Of a stretch of DNA of 64,000 nt, positions 20,247 to 33,573 are shown one piece after another. The position numbers and the translations under genes are program-made. Source of the DNA: Pectobacterium atrosepticum. GTDB taxonomy: Bacteria > Pseudomonadota > Gammaproteobacteria > Enterobacterales > Enterobacteriaceae. Positions within the stretch are counted from its first letter, which is position 1. Each line of letters starts with the position of its first letter. Below the pieces are notes generated by a model. It did not search any database, was not told the origin of the DNA, and saw only the letters and a list, made by a program, of their open reading frames with translations. Location of the stretch: positions 2,232,001-2,296,000 of the forward strand of contig CP036163.1 in NCBI GenBank assembly GCA_019056595.1. The letters are read 5' to 3'.

Positions 20247-20720
20247 TTACTCAGCTTTTAGCTGAGCCTGAAGATAGTTTTGTATACCAAGACGCGCAAT
20301 CAAATCTAATTCAGTTTCCAACCAGTCAATGTGCCCTTCTTCATCGGCAAGAATCTCTATCATTAGATCCCTACTGACGTAGTCATGCACCGAATCAGAA
20401 TAGGCAATCGCCTCACGCAGATTCTTTGCGCCATCTAACTCAAGTTGAAGATCAGAACGTAAGACTTCTTCGACATCTTCGCCAATATTTAATTTACCCA
20501 AATCCTGTAGATTCGGGATACCTTCGAGAAACAAGATTCGTTCGATGTAGCGATCAGCGTGCTTCATTTCGTCAATAGACTCATGATATTCGTGATCGTT
20601 AAGACGGGTTAAGCCCCAGTTTTTAAACATTCGGGCATGAAGAAAATATTGGTTAATAGCTACCAGCTCGTTGCCCAATAACTTATTCAGGTGTGTGATG
20701 ACTTTTTTATCGCCTTTCAT
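20247..20720 (-). CDS. bfr: Bacterioferritin
   Basis: Haem-containing 24-mer ferritin that stores iron in the cytosol. 157 aa (E. coli 158). Ferroxidase-centre residues are visible: E18 in GNELVAINQ and E51/H54 in DEMKHADRY, with later ligands in the third and fourth helices. M52 in the same motif is the haem ligand. It is 72 bases downstream of bfd, its electron-donor gene, on the same strand. Good Shine-Dalgarno (GGAGGAGC) upstream of the start. Confidence 0.98.
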   Translation of the reverse strand: MKGDKKVITHLNKLLGNELVAINQYFLHARMFKNWGLTRLNDHEYHESIDEMKHADRYIERILFLEGIPNLQDLGKLNIGEDVEEVLRSDLQLELDGAKNLREAIAYSDSVHDYVSRDLMIEILADEEGHIDWLETELDLIARLGIQNYLQAQLKAE

Positions 20721-20792
20721 GACATGCTCCTCCGCTCCAGTTCTTAAAGTGTAGAACTGGTCAGCAGAGAGTCAAAAAAACGACCCTACATT

Positions 20793-20987
20793 TTATGCTA
20801 CTTTATACATGTCAGGAATTTTAGCCTGCTCTTCCTCAAAAATAACACGCGCCTGACGAATGCACTTACCGCAATCTGTCCCGATAGGAACGAGTTTGCG
20901 TAATTGTTGCATAGATTGAGGCTGGTGCTGACGAACAGCATTACGAATGGCTTTGTCAGAAATTGCGTTGCATAAACAAACATACAT
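20793..20987 (-). CDS. bfd: Bacterioferritin-associated ferredoxin
   Basis: Small [2Fe-2S] protein that reduces the Bfr haem so stored iron can be released. 64 aa from the ATG at 20987, chosen because it gives [14 protein letters not shown], the family N-terminus; an upstream in-frame start would add 18 unsupported residues. The four cluster cysteines C4, C6, C39 and C42 are present. It lies directly before bfr, as in many enterobacteria. Confidence 0.96.
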   Translation of the reverse strand: MYVCLCNAISDKAIRNAVRQHQPQSMQQLRKLVPIGTDCGKCIRQARVIFEEEQAKIPDMYKVA

Positions 20988-21143
20988 ACCAGAATGACTC
21001 ATCGTTATTGCGGGTGTCTTTCGTACTGCCTTTCGAGACACTGCAAACGGTATTTTAAACCGCTCCTAGCGATTTTTTAACCAACCCAGTCATTGTAAAT
21101 AAGAATTATTTTTATTTCAATTCCCACCTAATCATTGAGACGT

Positions 21144-21170
21144 AAAAAAAGGCACCGAAGTGCCTTTTTC
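21144..21170. terminator. Terminator of the str operon after tuf
   Basis: GGCAC-CGAA-GTGCC (21151-21164) with a seven-base A run on one side and a T run on the other, 27 bases past the tuf stop. Confidence 0.88.
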
Positions 21171-21190
21171 ATGCTTTAGTTTATCAGCGA

Positions 21191-22390
<1,200 letters not shown>

Positions 22391-22444
22391 TCAAATGCTC
22401 TCCCCCTATGGAGAGAGCACGGGATTTTGTTTTAACCCTGAGGC

Positions 22445-24568
<2,124 letters not shown>

Positions 24569-24655
24569 CTATTTACTAGGGCGTTCAATTTAGTTAACCC
24601 AAGCGGGTTGGCTATTTTTAGCGCCCGCTTGGTTAGCATGACTACAGCGAAGGGA

Positions 24656-25141
<486 letters not shown>

Positions 25142-25222
25142 TTAATTCAGGATTGTCCAAAACTCTACGAGTTTAGTTTGACATTTAAGTTAAAACGTTT
25201 GGCCTTACTTAACGGAGAACCA

Positions 25223-25597
<375 letters not shown>

Positions 25598-25678
25598 TCA
25601 AAAAGCTCCTGGGTTTTGCTTCGTAAACACGTAATAAATCGCCTCATGTTTGCGCAAGGCAAAGTATGAGGACGCAGA

Positions 25679-25707
25679 ATTCTAGGGCTGGCAGTGGAAG
25701 GAGTCAA
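25679..25707 (-). promoter_or_regulatory. str operon promoter
   Basis: On the minus strand TTGACT (25702-25707) and TAGAAT (25679-25684) are exactly 17 bases apart, upstream of rpsL. One of the best sigma-70 matches in the window. Confidence 0.82.
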
Positions 25708-25728
25708 GAAATATACAAAAATTCGGCG

Positions 25729-26016
25729 TTACCACGCGAGTTGCTGCGGATGTTCCACTGTCAGTTGAACAAACTCATTATAGCCAATGAGCACGACACT
25801 GTTTGAAATTTGTTCAGTCATACCTCTTGCCTCAGTATCAGGCCGGAGCGCATAGAGAAGAACCGCTGAATCAAGAAGACGGTGAATAATGTCTCCACCA
25901 ACCAGAGCAGCAATCACACCATCTTGTAGTAAGACTAAAGCATCACCCTGCTCCAAACTACGCAAAAGCGTATCCAGGTCAGCGTGATAAGGAGAACATG
26001 AGAGCGTATGCAACAT
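25729..26016 (-). CDS. tusB: tRNA 2-thiouridine synthesis sulfur relay protein TusB
   Basis: Part of the TusBCD complex that passes sulfur from TusA to TusE for 2-thiolation of wobble uridine in tRNAs for Lys, Glu and Gln. 95 aa, same length as E. coli, starting MLHTLSCSPYHADLDTLL and ending HPQQLAW. Last of tusD-tusC-tusB, 18 bases after tusC. Confidence 0.96.
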   Translation of the reverse strand: MLHTLSCSPYHADLDTLLRSLEQGDALVLLQDGVIAALVGGDIIHRLLDSAVLLYALRPDTEARGMTEQISNSVVLIGYNEFVQLTVEHPQQLAW

Positions 26017-26034
26017 AAATGGAAAGGCCCGTCG

Positions 26035-26394
26035 CTAGAATGAAAGGATGGAATGATAATCGGCCAGCTTGCTGCGCCATGCTTTTGGCGCTAACAACTC
26101 CACATCCAAAACCCAATTCGTATCTATACTCAACCCGCGCTGGCGCACGGAAGCCTCGCACAGATAGCAACATTCGATATCGTACAACGGCAGTACGCCA
26201 AACGTTGCAATATAATTACGCATCAGAATCTTTTCCGGCTGTTGATGCGGCAGCAGTTGAAGCACACCATCGCCAACAAAAAACACGCCAATCTCTTCCG
26301 TCAGTGCCGACATCGCCAATAGCGCATCCAGCCCTTCGCGCCCAGACGTACTCCCATGTGGAGAATGCGTAAAAACAAATGCGACTCGCTTCAT
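26035..26394 (-). CDS. tusC: Sulfur relay protein TusC
   Basis: DsrF-like subunit of the TusBCD sulfur relay. 119 aa, starting [26 protein letters not shown]. Nine bases after tusD; the three tus genes keep the E. coli order. Confidence 0.96.
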   Translation of the reverse strand: MKRVAFVFTHSPHGSTSGREGLDALLAMSALTEEIGVFFVGDGVLQLLPHQQPEKILMRNYIATFGVLPLYDIECCYLCEASVRQRGLSIDTNWVLDVELLAPKAWRSKLADYHSILSF

Positions 26395-26403
26395 AACGCT
26401 ACC

Positions 26404-26793
26404 TTAAAACTGAATAACCCGATCGCAGGTCAGCACCGATTGAGCCAGCTCACCCAGTCCACTCAGAATAAAACCGGGTTGCAAATTCGCTCCCACAAGG
26501 TTGAGCTGGGTAGCTTGCTGAGAGTCGGCAATGCCTCGGCGTAGCGCGGCGGCAACGCAAACATTCAGCGCTACCTGATGCACGTCGCCCAACTGTTGCC
26601 AGCCACGCACAAGATCAAACTCATCGTTAGCCGGTGATGTCAGTTGGTTAGCATTCAGTACGCCTTCCCGATAAAAGAACACGCTTTCCAGCTTATGTCC
26701 CTCAGCCAACAGCGCCTGAGCAAACTGTAACGCGCTACTCGCTTGCTGTGTGCCGTAAGCAGGGCCAGTCACCAGCAAGCAGTAACTCAGCAT
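26404..26793 (-). CDS. tusD: Sulfur relay protein TusD
   Basis: DsrE-like subunit bearing the active cysteine that accepts persulfide from TusA. 129 aa from the ATG at 26793, which shares one base with the yheO stop (TGATG); a TTG one codon earlier is less likely. The [14 protein letters not shown] motif is near the N-terminus. The catalytic cysteine is about C79 in [12 protein letters not shown]. Confidence 0.95.
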   Translation of the reverse strand: MLSYCLLVTGPAYGTQQASSALQFAQALLAEGHKLESVFFYREGVLNANQLTSPANDEFDLVRGWQQLGDVHQVALNVCVAAALRRGIADSQQATQLNLVGANLQPGFILSGLGELAQSVLTCDRVIQF

Positions 26794-27515
26794 CAACGTT
26801 CGTGCCCGCTGAAATCGCCGCTTTTGAATTGACGAATATAAAGATAAACAGTGTGTTTGGAGATATTAAGGCGTTCGGCGACCTGGTTAATGGCGTCTTT
26901 AATATCAAAGATGCCTTTCTCGTACAGGCTCAGTACGATTTGGCGATTTTTCGCATTATTGGAGACATTGCGATCCGCATTGACTTCCTCAATAGAGAAT
27001 TCCAGCGTTTGTGCCACCAGATCGTCAACGGATGATGCGAAGTTAACAGAAGACGCAGCGTCATGCGTTTCAGGTGGAATAAAGGTCTGCACGATCTGGG
27101 AGAAAGGTACATCCAAATTCATGTTGATACACAACAACCCAACCACGCGCTGATCGCGATTACGGATCGCAATCGTCACTGATTTCATCAACACGCCGCT
27201 TTTTGCGCGGGTAAAATAGGCCTTCGACACGCTGCTATCTTCGCCTGCCATATCATGCAGCATGCGCAATGCAAGATCCGTAATCGGCGAGCCAATTTTC
27301 CTGCCGGTATGTTCTCCATTCGCAATACGCACGGCGGAACATTTAAGATCCTCAAGCGAATGCAATACAATCTCACAGTGCTCGCCAATCAACATGGCCA
27401 AGCCATCAACCACTGCTTCATACGATTTCAGGATCTCATAGTCCGTTTGACTGAACGGCCGTTCATCCAGCAAATCAAGCTCATAAGATTCGCCAGATAC
27501 AAGCGAATTAGACAT
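26793..27515 (-). CDS. yheO: YheO-family PAS/HTH transcriptional regulator
   Basis: Predicted DNA-binding protein heading the tus operon; its ligand and targets are not established. 240 aa from the ATG at 27515, equal in length to E. coli YheO; eight residues upstream in frame lack family support. An N-terminal PAS_6-type domain (about 20-140, with [23 protein letters not shown]) is followed by a C-terminal helix-turn-helix (about 185-235, [20 protein letters not shown]). Overlaps tusD. A palindromic repeat element begins about 27 bases upstream of its start. Confidence 0.93.
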   Translation of the reverse strand: MSNSLVSGESYELDLLDERPFSQTDYEILKSYEAVVDGLAMLIGEHCEIVLHSLEDLKCSAVRIANGEHTGRKIGSPITDLALRMLHDMAGEDSSVSKAYFTRAKSGVLMKSVTIAIRNRDQRVVGLLCINMNLDVPFSQIVQTFIPPETHDAASSVNFASSVDDLVAQTLEFSIEEVNADRNVSNNAKNRQIVLSLYEKGIFDIKDAINQVAERLNISKHTVYLYIRQFKSGDFSGHER

Positions 27516-27541
27516 GGCAGACACCACCCTCAACGTCATTT

Positions 27542-27735
27542 ATCCCGTAAATAATTCGAGTTGCGTGACAAAACGTTAGCGTTTTGAACAACGCTCTGCG
27601 TGGCCCTTTAGGACAAGGCCCATTTATGAGCCTTGTAACGCGGCAACCGCGCAAATCCTCAGGAGCTTACATCAGTAAGTGACTGGGGTCAGTGAGGACG
27701 GCCAACGCACAAGCAGCTTGAAGTATGACGGATAT
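27542..27735. repeat. MITE-like palindromic repeat, copy 1 (upstream of yheO)
   Basis: A 194-bp element with terminal inverted repeats: ATCCCGTAAATAATTCGAG at the left resembles the complement of the right end, which reads CTTGAAGTATGACGGATAT. The right half (AGGAGCTTACATCAGTAAG onward) matches copy 2 at 52724-52849. The left half carries about 65 extra bases containing ACAAAACGTTAGCGTTTTG. ATTT occurs at both flanks. Dispersed palindromes of this kind are common in Pectobacterium, Serratia and Yersinia; mobilisation in trans is inferred. Confidence 0.7.
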
Positions 27736-27809
27736 ATTTATTTTGTATTGACAGGGGACATAGTCTAGCAAATGTCCACTCTCGCGTCCCTGAATTTCAC
27801 GGGTTACCT

Positions 27810-27826
27810 CTTAAGGTTGTATTAAT
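27810..27826 (+). promoter_or_regulatory. Candidate PmrA (BasR) box upstream of eptA
   Basis: CTTAAG-GTTGT-ATTAAT fits the PmrA direct-repeat consensus YTTAAK-N5-YTTAAK with one mismatch. A possible -10, TAGAAT at 27837-27842, follows at a distance that puts the box over the -35 region, as in known PmrA-activated promoters. This suggests autoregulation of the eptA-basRS operon. Confidence 0.6.
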
Positions 27827-27887
27827 TTAATCCCGCTAGAATCTGCGTCTTCTTTCCTCTCCATAATGGAAATCACGAGAGACGTGT

Positions 27888-29534
27888 ATGAAAAATCTAA
27901 TACCAATGGGCAGACCACACCTAAGCAGCATCACGTTTGTGCTGATATTTTCTGCCTTTATTACTCTGGTCCAGAACATCGCCTACTACCGTCAGACGCT
28001 GCAACTGCTGGATATGACAGACTGGATCAATATCCCTTTCTTCCTCAGTATGCCGGTAGTGATTTTCGCAGTGCTGAATATCATTTTCACGCTTCTGGCC
28101 GCCCCTTATCTGCGTAAGGCCGCCATTGTTTTCTTCCTGCTGTCCGGCGCTGCAGTGCAATACTTTATGCTGAACTACGGCATTATCATTGACCGGACCA
28201 TGATCCAGAATATCGTTGAGACGACGGCCAGCGAGTCCTTTTCGCTTCTTACGCCACAGCTTATCGTCTGGGTATTTTTCACTGGCGTCATTCCGGCTGC
28301 GCTCGCCATATGGATAAAAATAAAACCCGCCAAGCCAACAACGCTCTATATTGGCCTGCGCGTTCTCAGCGTCATTATCTCGTTATTCGCTATTTTATCT
28401 GTCGCAGCATTCTTTTATAAAGATTACGCCTCGTTCATGCGTAATAACAAAGAGTTGGTAAAAGCAATTACGCCCAGCAATATTGTGGCAGCCAGTTTGT
28501 CCTACCATAAGCATAGCGCGCTGGCTAATTTGCCTCTGGTGCAAATTGGTCTGGATGCCCACAAGGTGCCGCCGTCATCCCCTACTGCAAAAAAGAATCT
28601 GGTTATTCTGGTGGTCGGCGAAACATCTCGGGCGCAAAACTTTTCGCTGGGTGGCTATGGGAAGGAAACCAATCCGCTTCTGGCGAAGGACAACGTTATT
28701 TATTTTGAAAACACGTCATCGTGCGGCACATCAACAGGTGTTTCCGTTCCATGCATGTTTTCCAACATGCCGCGCCAAGGGTTTGATGGTGGCTTAGCCA
28801 GCCATCAGGAAGGGCTACTCGATATATTACAACGGGCAAAAGTTAACGTGCTCTGGCAGGAAAATGACGGTGGCTGCAAAGATGCCTGCACACGTGTGCC
28901 AACGGTTGATGTGACATCGCTGAAACTACCGGGGTTATGCACCACCGGCGAGTGCCACGATGAAGCGTTATTCCACGGCGTAGAGGACTATATTAACAAG
29001 CTCGATAATGATGGGATTATTGTATTACATACGATAGGCAGCCACGGCCCGAGCTATTACCAGCGCTATCCTGACTCATTTAAGAAATTTACCCCAACCT
29101 GTGATACCAATCAGATTCAAACCTGTACGCAGGAAGCACTGACTAACACGTATGACAATACCATTCTGTATGTCGATTTTTTTCTGGATAAAACGATCGG
29201 TTTACTGAAACAGCATCAGGATAAATTTAATACCTCACTGGTTTATCTATCCGACCACGGCGAATCGTTAGGCGAGAACGGCATCTACCTGCACAGCATG
29301 CCCTACTCTATTGCGCCGAAGCAGCAAACGCACGTACCGATGTTGATGTGGTTATCAACGGATTACCAGCAGCAACAGGCGATTCAAGACACCTGTCTGC
29401 GCCAGAACGCGAAGCAGCAGGATTACTCGCAAGATAATCTTTTCCATACCATACTGGGGATGTTTACTATCGCCACGAAAGAATATCAGCCTCAGCTCGA
29501 TATCCTCCAGCCGTGCAGGGATAAGACAACATGA
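27888..29534 (+). CDS. eptA: Lipid A phosphoethanolamine transferase EptA (PmrC)
   Basis: Inner-membrane enzyme that adds phosphoethanolamine to lipid A phosphates in the periplasm, lowering affinity for cationic peptides and polymyxin. 548 aa (E. coli 547). Five transmembrane helices fill about residues 1-185. The periplasmic sulfatase-like domain follows, with [13 protein letters not shown] (metal-ligand glutamate), [13 protein letters not shown] (catalytic threonine, near 283) and [12 protein letters not shown] (metal ligands). Several cysteine pairs fit the disulfide pattern of EptA. It overlaps basR by four bases (ATGA). First gene of a pmrCAB operon that sits between yheO and fkpA rather than in the E. 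coli location. Confidence 0.96.
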   Translation: MKNLIPMGRPHLSSITFVLIFSAFITLVQNIAYYRQTLQLLDMTDWINIPFFLSMPVVIFAVLNIIFTLLAAPYLRKAAIVFFLLSGAAVQYFMLNYGIIIDRTMIQNIVETTASESFSLLTPQLIVWVFFTGVIPAALAIWIKIKPAKPTTLYIGLRVLSVIISLFAILSVAAFFYKDYASFMRNNKELVKAITPSNIVAASLSYHKHSALANLPLVQIGLDAHKVPPSSPTAKKNLVILVVGETSRAQNFSLGGYGKETNPLLAKDNVIYFENTSSCGTSTGVSVPCMFSNMPRQGFDGGLASHQEGLLDILQRAKVNVLWQENDGGCKDACTRVPTVDVTSLKLPGLCTTGECHDEALFHGVEDYINKLDNDGIIVLHTIGSHGPSYYQRYPDSFKKFTPTCDTNQIQTCTQEALTNTYDNTILYVDFFLDKTIGLLKQHQDKFNTSLVYLSDHGESLGENGIYLHSMPYSIAPKQQTHVPMLMWLSTDYQQQQAIQDTCLRQNAKQQDYSQDNLFHTILGMFTIATKEYQPQLDILQPCRDKTT

Positions 29535-30199
29535 AATTATTGATTGTTGAAGACGATAAGCTGTTGCAGGAAGGATTATTATTGGCACTGAGTCATGAAG
29601 GTTATGCCTGCGATTGCGCAGGCACGGCCAAAGAAGCGGACGCGCTCATCAACAGCGCGCACTACAGTCTGGTGATTCTCGATCTTGGTTTACCGGACGA
29701 CGACGGGCTCGCGTTGTTATCACGCTGGCGTAAGAATAATTACCAACATCCCGTACTCATCTTAACGGCGCGGGATAAGGTCAACGATCGCGTCAGCGGG
29801 TTGGATGTCGGTGCAGACGATTATCTCGCCAAGCCTTTTGCACTGACGGAATTACAGGCGCGCGTACGCGCGCTGATTCGCCGCAATCAGGGATCGAGCA
29901 ACAGCAAGATACAGGTCGACAACATTACGCTGGATTTAAACAACCAGCAGGTATTGTTGGACGAAAAGCCGGTGGTACTGACGCCGAAAGAGTTCGCGAT
30001 ACTTTCCCGCTTGATGCTGAAAGCCGGTTCTCAGGTACACCGAGAGCTTCTGCATCAGGATATTTATGCCTGGAACGACGACCCGTCCTCGAATTCGCTT
30101 GAGGTACATATCCACAACCTGCGTCAAAAGATAGGCAAAGACCGTATCCGGACCCTGCGAGGCTTTGGCTACCTGCTGACCAAAGGGGAACAACCATGA
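29531..30199 (+). CDS. basR: Response regulator BasR (PmrA)
   Basis: OmpR-family response regulator controlling lipid A modification genes. 222 aa. The receiver domain has acidic pocket E7/D8/D9 and phospho-acceptor D51 ([13 protein letters not shown]). The C-terminal winged helix includes [17 protein letters not shown] and [17 protein letters not shown] overlaps on both sides couple it to eptA and basS. Work in Pectobacterium carotovorum links this system (also called PehR/PmrA) to iron sensing and virulence. Confidence 0.96.
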   Translation: MKLLIVEDDKLLQEGLLLALSHEGYACDCAGTAKEADALINSAHYSLVILDLGLPDDDGLALLSRWRKNNYQHPVLILTARDKVNDRVSGLDVGADDYLAKPFALTELQARVRALIRRNQGSSNSKIQVDNITLDLNNQQVLLDEKPVVLTPKEFAILSRLMLKAGSQVHRELLHQDIYAWNDDPSSNSLEVHIHNLRQKIGKDRIRTLRGFGYLLTKGEQP

Positions 30200-31290
30200 A
30201 GGGCGACACCGACGCCGTCACCAGCATGCGTCGCCGTTTGGTGCTGGCACTGGGCGGCATCCTCCTCGTCTGCCAGATGATCAGCGTATTCTGGCTCTGG
30301 CACGAAAGCGAAGAACAGATCGGCCTGCTGGTTGATAAATCCCTGAGCGCCAGCGCCCAGAACATGCAGATCGATCAAGAGATTAATGAGGCTATAGCAT
30401 CCCTCAGTATCCCAAGTCTGGTCATGGTCATCCTAACATTGCTCATGTGCTTTCAGGCTGTCACTTGGATCACCCGCCCGCTTTCCCGTCTACAGGAAGA
30501 ATTGCAGGATCGCACGGCCGAAAATCTGGAACCGCTGCCACAGCAGAGTGATATTAAAGAAATCGCCGCTGTCACCCATACCATAAACCAGCTTTTTCAA
30601 CGCCTTGACGAAACGTTGAAACGCGACAGGCAATTTACTGCCGATGTCGCCCATGAGTTACGAACTCCGCTAGCCGGTATTCGGTTGCATCTTGAATTAC
30701 ACCAGCAGCAACATCAGATTGACTGTAGCCCACTCATCAAACGTATTGATAAGATGGCGAAGACGGTGGAACAACTCTTACAGCTTGCGCGTGTCGGACA
30801 AGAGTTTTCGGCAGGCCACCACGAGAATGTCGCATTCCTGAAAGACGTTATTTTTCCCATGCAGGATGAACTGGATGAAATGTTGCAAAAGCGTCAGCAA
30901 ACGCTGAAATGGGTATTACCGCAAGAAGATATAACTCTTCACGGTGATGCCACATTACTTCAATTGCTGTTACGCAATCTGGTAGAAAATGCCTATCGCT
31001 ATAGCCCAGAAGCAAGCCAGATCACAGTTAGCCTGACCACACAGCAACACATTGAACTACAGATCGAAGATGAAGGGCTGGGTATCGATGAAAGTAAGGT
31101 TGGTGAATTAAGTAAGGCATTTGTTCGCATGGACAGCCGCTATGGTGGTATCGGCCTCGGGCTGAGTATCGTGACGCGCATTGCTCAGTTGCACGATGGA
31201 CAGTTTTTCCTCAGCAACCGACCGCAAGGTTCTGGTGCACTCGCGCGGGTAGTATTAACCACTCCTAACGAATACCCAGATTCAGCCTGA
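30196..31290 (+). CDS. basS: Sensor histidine kinase BasS (PmrB)
   Basis: Inner-membrane sensor kinase for BasR, 364 aa. Transmembrane helices about 14-36 and 71-91 flank a short periplasmic loop. That loop holds two ExxE motifs (E37-SE-E40 and E62-IN-E65), the type that binds ferric iron in Salmonella PmrB. A HAMP segment ([11 protein letters not shown]) precedes the phospho-acceptor H153 in [12 protein letters not shown]; the ATP-binding N, G1 and G2 boxes follow ([27 protein letters not shown]). Start overlaps basR by four bases. Confidence 0.95.
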   Translation: MKGDTDAVTSMRRRLVLALGGILLVCQMISVFWLWHESEEQIGLLVDKSLSASAQNMQIDQEINEAIASLSIPSLVMVILTLLMCFQAVTWITRPLSRLQEELQDRTAENLEPLPQQSDIKEIAAVTHTINQLFQRLDETLKRDRQFTADVAHELRTPLAGIRLHLELHQQQHQIDCSPLIKRIDKMAKTVEQLLQLARVGQEFSAGHHENVAFLKDVIFPMQDELDEMLQKRQQTLKWVLPQEDITLHGDATLLQLLLRNLVENAYRYSPEASQITVSLTTQQHIELQIEDEGLGIDESKVGELSKAFVRMDSRYGGIGLGLSIVTRIAQLHDGQFFLSNRPQGSGALARVVLTTPNEYPDSA

Positions 31291-31353
31291 ATAACAACAA
31301 TAGAAAATATACGTCAAAATAACACCACGACGGCACATCCCTGTGCGCATGCC

Positions 31354-32625
31354 TTATTGATACACAGGATAACGGTGGCACAGTGCTACTACCTGCTCGC
31401 GAACACGATCGCGTATCACCGTTAATTCTTCATTCCCGGCACCCAGCCCATCCAGCACATCACATAGCCACCCCGCCAGTTGCTCGCACTCTGTCACACC
31501 GAAACCACGTGTCGTCACGGCTGGTGTACCAATACGCAGGCCTGAGGTAACAAAAGGTGAACGCGGGTCGTTAGGCACTGAGTTCTTATTTGCCGTGATA
31601 TAAGCATCACTCAGCGCGGCGTCGGCATCCTTGCCGGTATACGGCTTGGCGGACAGGTCGATCAGCAGCAAATGGTTGTCAGTGCCGTCGGAGACGATCT
31701 TGTAACCACGCTGCTGGATAATACGCGCCATTGTTCGAGCATTGGCCACCACCTGACGCTGATAAACCGTGAACTCAGGGCGTAGCGCTTCCTTGAAGGC
31801 CACCGCTTTGGCCGCAATAACGTGCATCAGCGGGCCGCCTTGAATACCGGGGAACACGGCGGCGTTGAGCTTTTTGTAAAAATCCTCACTCTGCCCCTTG
31901 GCCAAAATAATGCCACCGCGCGGGCCGCGCAGGGTCTTATGCGTTGTACTGGTCACAACATGAGCGTGAGGGAGCGGGTTCGGGTATTCACCCGCCGCCA
32001 CTAAACCAGCAACATGAGCCATATCCACCCAGAAGATAGCTCCCACTTTGTCAGCAATAGTGCGCATACGCGCCCAGTCCTTATGGCGTGAATAGGCGGA
32101 AAATCCTCCTATTAACATTTTTGGCCGGTTTTCCAAGGCAATACGTTCCATTTCGTCGTAATCGATAAGCCCTGTTTTAGAATCAAGCCCATAAGGCACG
32201 ATCTTGTAGTGGCGACCAGAGAAGTTGGAAGGGTTACCGTGGGTCAAATGCCCGCCCTGAGCCAAATTCATACCCATCACGGTGTCGCCTGGGTTAGTCA
32301 ATGCCAGAAACACGGCCGCATTCGCCTGAGCACCGGCATGGGGCTGGACGTTAGCGTAATCGCAGTCAAACAGCACTTTGGCTCGCTCGATAGCAAGGCG
32401 TTCGGCTACGTCAACATACTCGCAGCCGCTGTAATAGCGCTTGCCGGGGTAACCTTCTGCATATTTGTTGGTGAACACAGAATTCTGGATCGCCATCACC
32501 AGCGGACTGGCATAATTCTCTGAAGCGATGAGTTCAACGTGGGTTTCCTGACGGTCTTCTTCATGCAGGATGGCATCGGCTAATTCGGGGTCGAAGTCGG
32601 TAAGAGTCAAAGAGGTGTCATACAT
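31354..32625 (-). CDS. Serine hydroxymethyltransferase paralogue
   Basis: PLP enzyme of the GlyA family, which interconverts serine plus tetrahydrofolate and glycine plus methylene-tetrahydrofolate. 423 aa from the ATG at 32625, chosen because AGGA lies eight bases upstream; ATGs at 32634 and 32631 overlap that site. Key residues are intact: [24 protein letters not shown], the PLP lysine in [13 protein letters not shown] (near 230) and the carboxylate-binding arginine in [15 protein letters not shown] (near 365). It is linked to a PLP-binding YggS-like gene and a MocR regulator, a setting unlike the usual stand-alone glyA. Substrate preference could differ (other beta-hydroxy amino acids); whether another glyA exists cannot be seen here. 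Confidence 0.88.
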   Translation of the reverse strand: MYDTSLTLTDFDPELADAILHEEDRQETHVELIASENYASPLVMAIQNSVFTNKYAEGYPGKRYYSGCEYVDVAERLAIERAKVLFDCDYANVQPHAGAQANAAVFLALTNPGDTVMGMNLAQGGHLTHGNPSNFSGRHYKIVPYGLDSKTGLIDYDEMERIALENRPKMLIGGFSAYSRHKDWARMRTIADKVGAIFWVDMAHVAGLVAAGEYPNPLPHAHVVTSTTHKTLRGPRGGIILAKGQSEDFYKKLNAAVFPGIQGGPLMHVIAAKAVAFKEALRPEFTVYQRQVVANARTMARIIQQRGYKIVSDGTDNHLLLIDLSAKPYTGKDADAALSDAYITANKNSVPNDPRSPFVTSGLRIGTPAVTTRGFGVTECEQLAGWLCDVLDGLGAGNEELTVIRDRVREQVVALCHRYPVYQ

Positions 32626-32657
32626 GGGCATCATCCTATGCGTTAATCGTTGGTTTT

Positions 32658-33470
32658 TTAAAGGTGTACTTCTGTGGTGGTTTCATCAGGCCAGTAGTAA
32701 CTATCCGGTAAAGGGCGCGCACCGAAGATCGCCTGACCGACGCGTACTACGGTGGCACCCTCCTCGATCGCGATCTCAAAATCGCCGGACATCCCCATGG
32801 ATAATTCATCCAGCCGGATGTCGACAGGCGCGTTTTGCTGCAACCTATCGCGTAGGTTACGCAGTCGAATAAAACACTGTCGTACACGTTCGGCCTCGCT
32901 GGAGAACAATGCCAGCGTCATGAGTCCACGCACACGTAGCGCAGAAAATGCGGGAAGCGCCTGAATAAAAGCGGGTACGTCTTCAGGAGAAAGGCCGTAC
33001 TTACTCGCCTCGCCGGAGGTGTTAACCTGCACGAAGACGTCCAATGAGCGTCCTTCAACATGTAAGCGGCGATCCAACGCTTCAGCCAGTCGCAGGCTAT
33101 CCAATGCCTGAAATTCGCTAGCGAAGCGAGCCACCAGCTTAGCCTTGTTGGTTTGCAGGTGACCAATGACCGACCACTGTAAGTCGGCTAAGTCCTGCAT
33201 GGCTTCCCATTTGCCGTACGCCTCCTGCACCTTGTTCTCACCCAATATCCGGCAACCTGCTGTATAGGCCATACGCAGGCGACTTTCTGGCTTGGTCTTG
33301 CTGACTGGCAGCAAGCGCACTGTTGCAGGATCGCGGCCGACGCGGTGACAGGCCGCCGCGATGCGCATCTGCACCGCTGCCAGATTAAATTGAAAATCCT
33401 CAACCGTGGCAGCGTCGGGATAGCGACCGTGGCTGTCGTGGCGGGTGGGTGTATCGGAAGATATCGGCAT
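32658..33470 (-). CDS. YggS/PLPBP-family pyridoxal phosphate homeostasis protein
   Basis: Alanine-racemase-like single-domain barrel that binds PLP and buffers or delivers it; no catalysis is established for the family. 270 aa, longer than typical YggS (about 230) because of an N-terminal extension of some 30 residues. The PLP lysine is in LLPVSKTKP (near 58). Other family signatures are [36 protein letters not shown] and [16 protein letters not shown] at 33470 with AGGAG eight bases upstream. It is 32 bases upstream of the SHMT gene and divergent from the MocR gene, so it probably forms an operon with SHMT. It is likely not the main yggS of the genome. Confidence 0.87.
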   Translation of the reverse strand: MPISSDTPTRHDSHGRYPDAATVEDFQFNLAAVQMRIAAACHRVGRDPATVRLLPVSKTKPESRLRMAYTAGCRILGENKVQEAYGKWEAMQDLADLQWSVIGHLQTNKAKLVARFASEFQALDSLRLAEALDRRLHVEGRSLDVFVQVNTSGEASKYGLSPEDVPAFIQALPAFSALRVRGLMTLALFSSEAERVRQCFIRLRNLRDRLQQNAPVDIRLDELSMGMSGDFEIAIEEGATVVRVGQAIFGARPLPDSYYWPDETTTEVHL

Positions 33471-33573
33471 CAGCCTAACTCCTGATGAAGAGGATGAATG
33501 GGTTGTGAAACGTATTTATAGATTTAAAATAGCCGGATGTTCCCCACCATTTCCTTCACTAGAGGCAGACCAA

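Noticed and set aside
29925-30365. Minus-strand 146-codon frame over basR/basS
   Set aside because: Antisense to a well-supported two-component pair.
31354-32625. Calling the SHMT gene the housekeeping glyA
   Set aside because: Its neighbours and N-terminus differ from the usual enterobacterial glyA locus. Without the rest of the genome the name would be a guess, so no symbol is given.
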